This document shows, piece by piece, positions 46,630 through 54,086 of a stretch of DNA of 64,000 nt. Location of the stretch: contig NZ_CP011567.1 of NCBI RefSeq assembly GCF_001655615.1, positions 4,907,001 to 4,971,000 of the forward strand, written 5' to 3'. The stretch comes from Pseudomonas sp. GR 6-02. GTDB lineage: Bacteria; Pseudomonadota; Gammaproteobacteria; Pseudomonadales; Pseudomonadaceae. Every line of letters starts with the position of its first letter. Position 1 is the stretch's first letter. The notes under the pieces are model-generated. The model saw only the letters and a list, made by a program, of their open reading frames with translations, was not told the origin of the DNA and searched no databases. Made by a program: the position numbers and the translations under genes.

Positions 46630-47565
46630 ATGCTGAACAGTAACTTGCTTAGAAAGCTCGATATGCAAGACCTCATGGTGTTTGTTGCCGTGTATGAGCA
46701 AAGCAGCGTCACCGGTGTGTCGGAGGCACTTTGCGTCAGCCAGTCCACCGTGAGTTACTGCCTGAAAAAACTGCGCACCAGTTTCGAAGACGAGTTATTC
46801 ATCAATACCCGCACGGGTATGCGCCCCACCTACAAAGCCAGCACCATGTATGCCCATGTGCTGAAGATTCTCGAAAGCATCAACCTGTGTCACGCCGGGA
46901 CACCAACGTTCGATCCGACCTTGCAACCAGTCACCTTCAATATCTGTGCGCCGGAGTACTTCGAGCAACTGATCCTGCCGCGCCTGTTGAAGAGCTTCGA
47001 TTTCGCCGACCTGCCGGTGATGGTCAACATGCACAAGTTCGAAACCGACATCCCGGCCGAAGAACTGCGCGACGGCAGCCTCGACCTGGTGGTCTGTTTC
47101 GGCCCGAACTTTCATCGAAGCCACACCGACTTCAACTCCAGACGACTACTGGAGGACGATCTGGTCTGCGTCTTCGACAAACGCGCCACGCCGCTGGAGC
47201 CGCGCTTGAGCCTGCAAGCGTTCACTGAACGTCGGCATGTGTTCCCGACGCCCTGGACGTCCACCACCAACATGGTTGACGGCTGGCTGGCTCAACAGGC
47301 CCACAAACGCCAGATTGTCGCGCGCTCCAACAGCTACAGCGCGGCACTGAAGATGATCACCGGCACCGACTTCATCCTGACCTTGCCCCGGCGCATCCAG
47401 CAATTGCTGGCCAATGAGGCGATCTTCAATCACTGCGAAGCGCCCAATGGTTTACCGGGCTTCACCCTGGACATGCAGTGGAGTCAAAGCGTCGACCAGG
47501 ACAGCGCCAACACCTGGCTGCGCGAGCAAGTGATCAAGGCCTGCGCCGAGCAGGAAATGGCCTGA
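46630..47565 (+). CDS. LysR-family transcriptional regulator
   Basis: 311 residues. The helix-turn-helix is in QDLMVFVAVYEQSSVTGVSEALCVSQSTVSYCLKKLR (about residues 13-49), with GMRPTYKAS next. The N-terminus and the substrate-binding domain (FNICAPEYFEQLILPRLL) are of the NodD/LeuO-like LysR branch. It follows the two transporter genes and may control them. Ligand unknown. Confidence 0.85.
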   Translation: MLNSNLLRKLDMQDLMVFVAVYEQSSVTGVSEALCVSQSTVSYCLKKLRTSFEDELFINTRTGMRPTYKASTMYAHVLKILESINLCHAGTPTFDPTLQPVTFNICAPEYFEQLILPRLLKSFDFADLPVMVNMHKFETDIPAEELRDGSLDLVVCFGPNFHRSHTDFNSRRLLEDDLVCVFDKRATPLEPRLSLQAFTERRHVFPTPWTSTTNMVDGWLAQQAHKRQIVARSNSYSAALKMITGTDFILTLPRRIQQLLANEAIFNHCEAPNGLPGFTLDMQWSQSVDQDSANTWLREQVIKACAEQEMA

Positions 47566-47568
47566 AAC

Positions 47569-47931
47569 TCAGAGGCCGATGGCAGTCTTGGTGTAGGACT
47601 CTCGATCGATGTCGATGATTTCCACACAGAGTTGAACCTCAACCCCGACCGGCCATTCGCACACATCCTGCACCACGGCCAGCAGGCTTTCGGACAACTG
47701 CTTCTTGATCTGCGGCGAGCGACCGCTCAACAGCGCCAGCTTTACATGCACGAACGCCCGCTCGCCCGGTGCAGTGCCCACCCTGAAAGTCTCGACCTTC
47801 ACCGCACGGGCCTTGATGTCGAACTCTTCAAACTGCCCGGAAGCGACCAGTGCGTTGTTGAGTCTCATCAACGCCACATCGGCATTCAGTTCAGACAGGT
47901 TGGCGGTGTATTCCATGTGCAGGTGGGGCAT
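47569..47931 (-). CDS. hpaF: 5-carboxymethyl-2-hydroxymuconate Delta-isomerase
   Basis: 120 residues starting MPHLHMEYTANL. Pro2 would be the N-terminal catalytic base of the tautomerase superfamily after Met removal, and FVHVKLALLSGR is the family's central motif. Known: CHMI (HpaF) isomerises 5-carboxymethyl-2-hydroxymuconate in homoprotocatechuate degradation. No other hpa gene is nearby, so the physiological role here is open. Convergent with the LysR gene (3-base gap) and 52 bases downstream of the second LysR gene on the same strand. Confidence 0.87.
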   Translation of the reverse strand: MPHLHMEYTANLSELNADVALMRLNNALVASGQFEEFDIKARAVKVETFRVGTAPGERAFVHVKLALLSGRSPQIKKQLSESLLAVVQDVCEWPVGVEVQLCVEIIDIDRESYTKTAIGL

Positions 47932-47983
47932 GACGGGGTTCCTGAGGATTGGCAGAAAGGTCGTAGATATAACACCGCCCTGC

Positions 47984-48910
47984 TCACTCTGTCAGCGGAA
48001 GGATCGGACGTTCACTCATGAACGCCTCCAGGCGCGAGCGCAGCCAGCGTTCAGCCGGGTCGCTGTCGACATGGCTGAGCCAGACCATGGACAGGTCCAG
48101 GGTCGGCGTCTTGAACGGAAACGGCTCTTTGAACAGTTGGCCTGACGCGGCCATCGCCTCCGCCGTGTAATCCGGCAGGCTGGCGATCAGGTCGGTGCCG
48201 GCGAGCAAGGCCGGCAATGAACTGTATTGCGGGACGGAGAGCACGACGTGGCGCGTACGGCCAATCTCCGCCAGCCATTCATCGGCGTAGCCACTGACAT
48301 TGGCGGTGTGGGACACCAGCACGTGCGGCCGCGCGCAATATTCATCGAGGGTCAACGGCGTGTCCGACGCATCTGCACGCAAGATGCTGGGCTGGATATG
48401 TCGCAACAACTTGCGTTTGGCGTTGGCCGGCAGGCCGCGGGTCTGGCTGATACCAACGGTGATATCGCCAGACGCCAGCAAGTCGGGAATGCGCCAGTAG
48501 TCGACATGCTGGACCACGAACACCACCTTCGGCGCCTCCTGGCGCAAGGCGCGCAGCAACGGTGGCAACAGGCCGAACTCGACATCGTCCGACAGCCCGA
48601 TGCGAAACGTCATGGTGCTGCTGAGCGGATCGAAATCGTGGGTCAGGCTCAAGGCCACCGACAGCGAATCCAGTGCCGGCGACAAGTGCTGAATAATCTC
48701 CTCGGCCCGCGCTGTCGGCTCCATGCGATGGCCGACCCGAATGAACAGCGGATCGTTGAACATCGTCCGCAAGCGGTTCAGCGCCGCACTGATGGTCGGC
48801 TGACCGAGGAACAGCTTCTCCGCCACCCGCGTGACGTTGCGTTCGAGCATCAATGTCTCGAACACCACCATCAGGTTGATGTCGGCCTTGCGTAGTTCGT
48901 TGCGATTCAT
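47984..48910 (-). CDS. LysR-family transcriptional regulator
   Basis: 308 residues from the ATG at 48910 (MNRNELRKADINLMVVFETL). The helix-turn-helix reads RVAEKLFLGQPTISAALNRLR (first 20 residues of that run are helix 2 to recognition helix), followed by DPLFIRVGHRMEPTARA, typical of the NodD-like LysR group. An in-frame extension to 49021 lacks similarity. It is followed by the hpaF-like gene and could regulate it. Otherwise the target is unknown. Confidence 0.86.
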   Translation of the reverse strand: MNRNELRKADINLMVVFETLMLERNVTRVAEKLFLGQPTISAALNRLRTMFNDPLFIRVGHRMEPTARAEEIIQHLSPALDSLSVALSLTHDFDPLSSTMTFRIGLSDDVEFGLLPPLLRALRQEAPKVVFVVQHVDYWRIPDLLASGDITVGISQTRGLPANAKRKLLRHIQPSILRADASDTPLTLDEYCARPHVLVSHTANVSGYADEWLAEIGRTRHVVLSVPQYSSLPALLAGTDLIASLPDYTAEAMAASGQLFKEPFPFKTPTLDLSMVWLSHVDSDPAERWLRSRLEAFMSERPILPLTE

Positions 48911-49042
48911 CCGTTGCACCCCGGTCCCCAAGACTGGGTGACAGTTTAGGGAGGTGTCGCGATCGGCGTCTATGCAGGTTGGCAAACGACCCGATCCATA
49001 AAATCCGGGGGCACTCGCCACTCAGGAGCGCCCGACTGAAAC

Positions 49043-49067
49043 GAAGCTGCTCTGATTGAGCAGCTTC
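49043..49067 (-). terminator. Intrinsic terminator-like hairpin
   Basis: GAAGCTGCTC-TGATT-GAGCAGCTTC, a perfect 10-bp stem. On the minus strand it is followed by GTTTCAG. It lies just after the small DUF1508-like gene (ending at 49080) and before the LysR gene. Confidence 0.65.
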
Positions 49068-49079
49068 ACCGCCTGGAAC

Positions 49080-49271
49080 CTATATCTCCTTGACCGGTGT
49101 CTGCTCTTGAGTCCCTTTGATCAAATCGATGGCATGTACGCAATCAGACTTGTTGACGTAAGCCTCCCCACTGGCAATCGTTTCATGATTCCCCGCTCGC
49201 AAACGCCAGCGCCATTGGCCCTTGCCGGTCTGTGAGGTGCCACGGGTTTGCCTGTAAATCTCAAAGTACAT
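49080..49271 (-). CDS. DUF1508 (YegP-like) small protein
   Basis: 63 residues: MYFEIYRQTRGTSQTGKGQW RWRLRAGNHETIASGE, then AYVNKSDCVHAIDLIKG. This is a single copy of the YegP/DUF1508 module (YegP itself has two). AAGGAGCG precedes the ATG at 49271. Function of the family is unclear. Next to the island junction but outside the direct repeat. Confidence 0.75.
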   Translation of the reverse strand: MYFEIYRQTRGTSQTGKGQWRWRLRAGNHETIASGEAYVNKSDCVHAIDLIKGTQEQTPVKEI

Positions 49272-49563
49272 TGATCGCTCCTTGCGATGGCTGATTACGA
49301 CAGATCAGAGACCTGCGAAACCAGAGTAGATGAGGAATTTTTGCGGCAACGTCTTTCAATGTCAGGGGATATTTCGAAGGAAAAACCTTGATTGTCGAAA
49401 CGATCAATGAATACGGGGGACGGTAATCAGAACGACTTGGTGGAGTTACTTTTCCTGTGGACGGACATATCTTTCTTACGCTGTTGTGCTGATTTTTCCG
49501 ACACCAAAAACTCGGGGGAAAGCAGGACGAATGCGAAAATAGCCCGACGAAAAAAACTGCGTA

Positions 49564-49620
49564 AACGAAAAAACCCCGTAGATTTTCATCTACGGGGCTT
49601 TCTATGTATGGCGGAGAGAT
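49564..49620. repeat. Distal attachment-site repeat of the tRNA-Ser island
   Basis: 57 bases nearly identical (one substitution, one single-base gap) to 52362-52419. It contains the tRNA terminator stem CCCCGTAGA/TCTACGGGG and the last 12 bases of tRNA-Ser (ATCTCTCCGCCA on the minus strand). After GAGAGAT the sequence no longer matches the tRNA. This is the duplicated core expected from site-specific integration at a tRNA 3' end. Confidence 0.85.
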
Positions 49621-49783
49621 GGAGACTCACCTAAACGACATCCCCCTCCAACAAACGCCGTGCTTTAGCACCACCCAAAAAACAGCAAGATTTATTTTCT
49701 CAGCCCGAAAACCGAACGCAATTGAAGTACATCGAAAAAATTGGCGCTGGCCAAGAAATGATCAGAAGCAGAATGACTGACGT

Positions 49784-49927
49784 CTACCTATTTAGGTCTC
49801 GCCACCCATTGCCACTTTTGATCCCGGCTTTACAGGCTAGCAGTAGCCGGTTCCCGTCTGACTCCATGGCACCACTACTTAATAGAGTCCCAATCAGTGC
49901 AACTGCTGCCGCTATACCCGCCTTCAT
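49784..49927 (-). pseudogene. Truncated paralogue of the neighbouring exported protein
   Basis: 47 residues: MKAGIAAAVALIG signal-peptide start, then a short unrelated-looking remainder (SDGNRLLLACKAGIKSG). The N-terminal 13 residues differ at only two positions from the 165-residue protein starting at 50483, and the DNA around both starts is clearly similar. It seems to be a duplicate whose body has been deleted. It could still be expressed as a very short exported peptide. Confidence 0.6.
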
Positions 49928-49985
49928 GATAGTTTTCTTGGTGTTGTGAAAAGCGGTCTCGGATCGCACAGCCGCTGTTGTCCAT

Positions 49986-50483
49986 TCACTTCAATTTGCA
50001 TGCTTGTGTGAATTTATCCGTTTCTCGTGTAGATCCACCTACGGACACGGTCCCAGACCATTTAGAGTCAAACTCTTCCGACTGGAGCCCAAGTTGGATC
50101 ACTGACTTCGCCTCACGAAGATCAGCTAAAACCTTGAGGATTTCCTCTTTCTCACGAGTGACGTACTGGGTGTATTGGTTATTGCGTTTCGCGCTCTCTA
50201 CTGTGAAGCGATGGATCTCACCCTTGTCTACTTTGATGAGAAGTTTCCACTCTGAGCTGGTCCGCCCATCAGCCCATTTTTCTTCTTGCAAGAGTGCGAG
50301 GGAGAGGCCATCCGAATCGCAGTCGAATGCAACCGCTTGGCTCGGACTGATGTTGCCGAGAAGCATTGCTTTCTTGTCGCCTGAGAAGATGTCGTCCTGA
50401 ATGGTTGTATCCCATTGAGCGCTGGCAGTAGATGAAATGGCAATACCGATAAGTACAACCGTTGCCGCTATCCCTGCTTTCAT
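49986..50483 (-). CDS. Exported protein of unknown function (island)
   Basis: 165 residues. A signal peptide (MKAGIAATVVLIGIAISSTA, cleaved near SAQ) is followed by a mixed alpha/beta body with two Cys residues (Cys54 region AFDCDSD and Cys162 in TQACKLK) that could form a disulfide. AAGGATATCGAC precedes the ATG. No family recognised. It belongs to the tRNA-Ser island and has a truncated copy just downstream. Confidence 0.7.
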   Translation of the reverse strand: MKAGIAATVVLIGIAISSTASAQWDTTIQDDIFSGDKKAMLLGNISPSQAVAFDCDSDGLSLALLQEEKWADGRTSSEWKLLIKVDKGEIHRFTVESAKRNNQYTQYVTREKEEILKVLADLREAKSVIQLGLQSEEFDSKWSGTVSVGGSTRETDKFTQACKLK

Positions 50484-50688
50484 GTCGATATCCTTAGGAA
50501 AGATTGGCTGATCTTAGCTGCTCTCTGGGCACCTTGCCATCACATCACTCGTTCACCCTAGGCTCAAAAGCGGATGGCTAATGCACCTTAACGATGTCCA
50601 CATATCAATTGGGTTTTCTTGTTAGCTGATATCACCTAGGCTTTCCAACTGATCAACAGCTGAAATTACAAGCCAAGGAGAAGATGGC

Positions 50689-51111
50689 ATGACGGTAGAT
50701 AAAGCCTGCCCGGTAGTGCTACGGAGAAGTGAAACGCTAGAAATTTTGGCTTTTGAGCATCCGCTGGCAGGTCTGCAATTGGTCAAAGGTAGCGTGGAAT
50801 CCGGAGAGTCAACTGAAGTGGCCTCTGCACGAGAGCTGGTCGAAGAAGCCGGGATTCAAGGCAAGGTGATACGAGATTTGGGTACGTTGCGCTCGCATAT
50901 AACAGGACACATGTGGGCATTCCATGAGTGTCATGTTGCGCAAGACCTGCCTGATACCTGGGTTCATCATACTGAAGATGATGGAGGACATGAGTTCATT
51001 TTTTTTTGGCATCCATTAATGAGTGAGCCCTCAGAAGCGTGGCATCAGATTTACAAAGATGCGTTGGGATTTATAAGACTTAGTCTCGCTAAAGCGCCAA
51101 TGGAGAATTGA
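50689..51111 (+). CDS. Nudix hydrolase
   Basis: 140 residues with a perfect Nudix box GSVESGESTEVASARELVEEAG-type pattern (residues 34-56: Gly, x5, Glu, x7, Arg-Glu-Leu-Val-Glu-Glu-x-Gly). Known: hydrolyses nucleoside diphosphates linked to other moieties, and substrates include (d)NTPs, nucleotide sugars and ADP-ribose. GGAG seven to eight bases upstream of the ATG at 50689. It is the only clear enzyme in the tRNA-Ser island. Specificity cannot be assigned. Confidence 0.85.
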   Translation: MTVDKACPVVLRRSETLEILAFEHPLAGLQLVKGSVESGESTEVASARELVEEAGIQGKVIRDLGTLRSHITGHMWAFHECHVAQDLPDTWVHHTEDDGGHEFIFFWHPLMSEPSEAWHQIYKDALGFIRLSLAKAPMEN

Positions 51112-51280
51112 CACTCAATTGCCACCTGTACGGCACGCCCATTTATGCAGCAGCAGTTCGGTAATCTCACTAGCCTGCTGCGTCGGCATAATCATTAAGG
51201 CGCGTCACCACCTCTACGCTAGCAGCTTAGCTGTTAGCCGTCACCTGACGCGCTCATAGTCAAGAGTCCATCTCGCCCAA

Positions 51281-51568
51281 CTACTTACTATCACGAGGTT
51301 TGGTGCCGTATTTTCCAGTGTACGGGTTCACATTCCCTTTCGTACTGTAGTTATTATTCCTAGTGGTATCTGGATTTGTAGCGTGGGAAGGTCCGACATA
51401 CGTTCCGTTACTTCGCGTATACCCACTGATGGTATGATCAGAATGACTTCCGTAAGAATAACTAGACTTGTACGAAGAATGCCCGCCGTAACTGCTACCA
51501 CGAGCATAAGCATCCCCTGAAAGCGCTACTGCCGCCACCACAGCCGCCAAAAACAATGCCTTTCTCAT
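51281..51568 (-). CDS. Small secreted Ser/Tyr/Gly-rich protein
   Basis: 95 residues. Signal peptide (MRKALFLAAVVAAVALSGDA), a Ser/Tyr/His-rich low-complexity part, then a conserved-looking tail SGYTRSNGTYVGPSHATNP and STKGNVNPYTGKYGTKP. The NVNPYTGK motif recurs in short exported proteins of phage- or plasmid-like regions in many proteobacteria (from memory). Function unknown. GGGAGG precedes the ATG. Confidence 0.75.
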   Translation of the reverse strand: MRKALFLAAVVAAVALSGDAYARGSSYGGHSSYKSSYSYGSHSDHTISGYTRSNGTYVGPSHATNPDTTRNNNYSTKGNVNPYTGKYGTKPRDSK

Positions 51569-51621
51569 ACAACCTCCCGTTTCAGATCAATGAGAGCTCA
51601 ACGATGCTGTCATCAAGTCAC

Positions 51622-51870
51622 TCATTCCTCTTCGTCGTCATCCGATGAGGCCACTCCGCTGCCGTCTTCAACGTACGACTGACAACCTTCGTTGAATGAC
51701 TGAGAAGGCGTGCTGCATGAGTTCTCGTCATCAATATCATTCTGCTCTGCCCAGTTATACCCAGCCTGATGCCCTGAGCAGTCACCCTGGCATTGATAGC
51801 CATCGAATGTGGCTGCGTAAGCCATCGCGCTGCCCAACAACAGCATTACCAGCGCGATGAATGCTCTCAT
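51622..51870 (-). CDS. Small secreted cysteine-containing acidic protein
   Basis: 82 residues from ATG 51870 (GGAG eight bases upstream). Signal peptide MRAFIALVMLLLGSAMAYAA, then FDGYQCQGDCSGHQAGYNWAE-like motif with four Cys (two disulfides likely) and a very acidic C-terminus (SSDDDEEE). This motif occurs in small island- or phage-linked exported proteins. An upstream in-frame ATG at 51915 is less likely. Function unknown. Confidence 0.75.
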   Translation of the reverse strand: MRAFIALVMLLLGSAMAYAATFDGYQCQGDCSGHQAGYNWAEQNDIDDENSCSTPSQSFNEGCQSYVEDGSGVASSDDDEEE

Positions 51871-52361
51871 TGGTGAGACTCCATCGGTAATGCTTGCGAG
51901 CATGATTCTCTCCAATTGAAAGCGCCACTTCGTGGTTACACAAACTGTAGCTCACTTTCTCTAGCGAGTTGCTGGGATTGGTGGAATGCCCGGAGTATCA
52001 CGTCGCTCGCGGCGACTTCGCACTGCTTCATTCCGCTGCGTGATGACTGCGACTTGTTTGATGTCATCGCACGACGTATGGATGCGGAGCCCTCCTCCCC
52101 AAGCGAGCAGAAGGGCACTTAAACGCGCGATCCATGAAATGTGCGGTGAGCGCTTAGAGAGAGCCGAAAAGTCTTCCGGCTGCTTATGAGACGGGCAAAC
52201 CACCCGTAATCCACAACTAGCTTATGCGATCTTAAATGCGCCCAATCCTCTGATGCTGACCCGTTTAGGATCATGTTTGGGCCTTCTATTTTATCGGCGA
52301 TGTAACCGAGCCAACCAACCTTCGCTCTTGCCCTAAAAATGCCCTAAACCAAAAAACCAGA
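51871..52361. other. Island segment without a supported gene
   Basis: About 490 bases. Several overlapping frames of 60-80 codons exist on both strands but none has a good ribosome-binding site or recognisable motif. A minus-strand frame around 52200-52330 is open for over 40 codons and may be the remnant of a lost gene. The end nearest the attachment repeat has two copies of TGCCCTAAA (52329-52337 and 52340-52348). Confidence 0.4.
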
Positions 52362-52419
52362 AACGAAAAAGCCCCGTAGATTTTCATCTACGGGGCTTTT
52401 CTATGTATGGCGGAGAGAT
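52362..52419. repeat. Proximal attachment-site repeat (tRNA 3' end plus terminator)
   Basis: 58-base partner of 49564-49620. It contains the intrinsic terminator of the tRNA (CCCCGTAGA-TTTTCA-TCTACGGGG, 52372-52395, followed on the minus strand by CTTTTTCG) and the last 12 bases of tRNA-Ser. Confidence 0.85.
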
Positions 52420-52497
52420 AGGGATTCGAACCCTAGGTACCGGTGAAGGTACAACGGATTTCGAATCCGTCCCATTCGGCCACTCTGGCATCTCTCC
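52408..52497 (-). tRNA. tRNA-Ser (anticodon CGA)
   Basis: 90 nt on the minus strand, beginning GGAGAGATGCCAGAGTGGCC and ending with an encoded CCA. Acceptor stem GGAGAGA/TCTCTCC, anticodon stem ACGGA/TCCGT with loop TTCGAAA (anticodon CGA, reading UCG), long variable arm as in class II tRNAs, and T-loop GGTTCGAATCC. It hosts the attachment site of the adjacent island. Confidence 0.96.
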
Positions 52498-52581
52498 AAC
52501 GGCGCGCATCATAACAGCACAATCGCCGGAAGCGAACCCCCTTTAGCGATTTTTTTCCGTGCTATCAGATGCTTGCGTCGA

Positions 52582-53295
52582 TTAAAGCGGTACGCCCAGA
52601 CGGTTGGCGACTTCTTCGTAGGCTTCGATGACATCACCGAGGCCCTGACGGAAGCGGTCCTTGTCCATTTTCTTCTTAGTGGCCTTGTCCCACAGACGGC
52701 AGCCGTCCGGGCTGAATTCGTCGCCCAGAACGATGGAGCCGTCGGAGAACACGCCAAATTCGAGTTTGAAGTCGACCAGCAGCAGGCCGGCGTCGTCGAA
52801 CAGTTTGCTCAGTACTTCGTTGACCTTGAGCGACAGTTCTTTCATGCGAACCAGTTGCTCGGCGGTGCCCCAACCGAATGCCACGACGTGGGATTCGTTG
52901 ATGAACGGGTCGCCCTTGGCGTCGTCCTTCAGGAACAGTTCGAAGGTGTAAGGGTTGAGCTTCATACCCTCTTCAACACCCAGGCGCTTGACCAGGCTGC
53001 CGGCGGCGTAGTTACGCACGACGCACTCGACCGGAATCATGTCGAGTTTTTTCACCAGGCATTCGTTGTCACCCAGCAGTTTGTCGAATTGAGTCGGCAC
53101 GCCGGCTGCTTCGAGTTTCTGCATGATGAAAGCGTTGAACTTGTTGTTCACCATGCCTTTGCGGTCGAGCTGCTCGATACGCTTGCCGTCGAACGCCGAG
53201 GTGTCGTTGCGAAACAGCAGGATCAAGCGGTCAGCGTCGTCGGTCTTGTAAACCGATTTGGCTTTGCCGCGGTAGAGTTCTTCACGTTTTTCCAT
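52582..53295 (-). CDS. purC: SAICAR synthetase PurC
   Basis: 237 residues. Typical PurC start [20 protein letters not shown], with [11 protein letters not shown] and [26 protein letters not shown] and [12 protein letters not shown]. Known: ATP-dependent joining of CAIR with aspartate to give SAICAR in purine synthesis. Last protein gene of a minus-strand run dapA-bamC-MBL-purC with gaps of 28 bases or fewer, upstream of tRNA-Ser. Confidence 0.95.
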   Translation of the reverse strand: MEKREELYRGKAKSVYKTDDADRLILLFRNDTSAFDGKRIEQLDRKGMVNNKFNAFIMQKLEAAGVPTQFDKLLGDNECLVKKLDMIPVECVVRNYAAGSLVKRLGVEEGMKLNPYTFELFLKDDAKGDPFINESHVVAFGWGTAEQLVRMKELSLKVNEVLSKLFDDAGLLLVDFKLEFGVFSDGSIVLGDEFSPDGCRLWDKATKKKMDKDRFRQGLGDVIEAYEEVANRLGVPL

Positions 53296-53323
53296 GATGG
53301 GCTCCGCTTGCTAAGTAGGTGGG

Positions 53324-54082
53324 CTAGGCGATGTATCGCCAGTCGAGCCCTGAATCTTGATCGGCCAGTTGCAGCCAGTCCGGGTCGCACCCGAGGGTGT
53401 CGACAAAACATTGCCGGGCCAGCTGCGGCAGGTTGTTCTTGCTGCTCAGATGGGCCAGGACCAGGTGTTGCAGGCCTTGCCAGCCCAACTCGGCCACCAG
53501 GAATGCCGCCTGATGGTTGTTCAAATGTCCCAATTCACCGCCCACCCGCTGCTTGAGAAAGTACGGGTAGTGACCGCGAGCCAGCATGTCACGGCAATGG
53601 TTGGCCTCGATCATCAACGCATCGAGGTCCCGATAGCCGTCCAGCACCTTGTTGCAGTATGAGCCCAGGTCGGTCAACAGGCCGAAACGCCGCTGACCGT
53701 CGCTGAAAACATACTGCGTCGGCTCCTGTGCATCATGGGCCACGGCAATGACGCCGATGCTCAGAGGGCCGATTTGCAGTTGCTCGCCGCCAGCCAGAAG
53801 GCCTGCGGGTTCAATCGGTTTGCGCATCCCGCGCAGGGTCCCGCGACTGAGGTAGACAGGCAGATTGTAACGCCGAGACAGTAAACCCACGCCATGCACG
53901 TGATCGGCATGTTCGTGGGTCACAAGTATCGCGCTCAACTGCGCAGGGTTCACCCCAAGGCGCAGCAGGCGTTTTTCGGTTTCCCGCAAGGAGAAACCAC
54001 AATCCACCAGCACATACGTGTCATCGCTGGCTACCAGCGTGCCGTTCCCTTGGCTACCGCTGCCGAGAACGGCAAAACGCAT
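53324..54082 (-). CDS. MBL-fold metallo-hydrolase
   Basis: 252 residues. Metallo-beta-lactamase metal site LVTHEHADHVHGVG (residues 53-66, HxHxDH). Later metal-binding residues are expected around VIAVAHDAQEP (about 113) and LTDLGSYCN. It resembles the YycJ-type family of nucleic-acid-processing or detoxification hydrolases. It lies between bamC (4-base gap) and purC, so it is in the same operon. Substrate unknown. Confidence 0.87.
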   Translation of the reverse strand: MRFAVLGSGSQGNGTLVASDDTYVLVDCGFSLRETEKRLLRLGVNPAQLSAILVTHEHADHVHGVGLLSRRYNLPVYLSRGTLRGMRKPIEPAGLLAGGEQLQIGPLSIGVIAVAHDAQEPTQYVFSDGQRRFGLLTDLGSYCNKVLDGYRDLDALMIEANHCRDMLARGHYPYFLKQRVGGELGHLNNHQAAFLVAELGWQGLQHLVLAHLSSKNNLPQLARQCFVDTLGCDPDWLQLADQDSGLDWRYIA

Positions 54083-54086
54083 GCGA

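Larger units (their letters stand above)
49564..52419. mobile_element. Decayed genomic island at tRNA-Ser(CGA)
   Basis: About 2.8 kb between two copies of a 57/58-bp repeat formed by the tRNA 3' end and its terminator. The DNA is AT-richer than its flanks and its genes are short and mostly hypothetical: two related exported proteins (one truncated), a Nudix hydrolase and two small secreted proteins. No integrase, transposase or replication gene is recognisable, so excision without help from elsewhere is unlikely. The 143 bases between 49621 and 49783 show no gene. Confidence 0.75.

Noticed and set aside
49392..49634. 80-codon frame overlapping the left attachment repeat
   Set aside because: It runs through the terminator hairpin and the tRNA-derived repeat, has no good ribosome-binding site and its tail is encoded by the repeat itself.
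49611..49640. Possible second, degraded tRNA-Ser gene
   Set aside because: Only the last 12 bases of the tRNA are present. The anticodon and T arms are absent, so it is an attachment-site copy.
51961..52203. 80-codon minus-strand frame in the island
   Set aside because: No ribosome-binding site and no similarity I can recognise. Several equally long frames overlap it on both strands.
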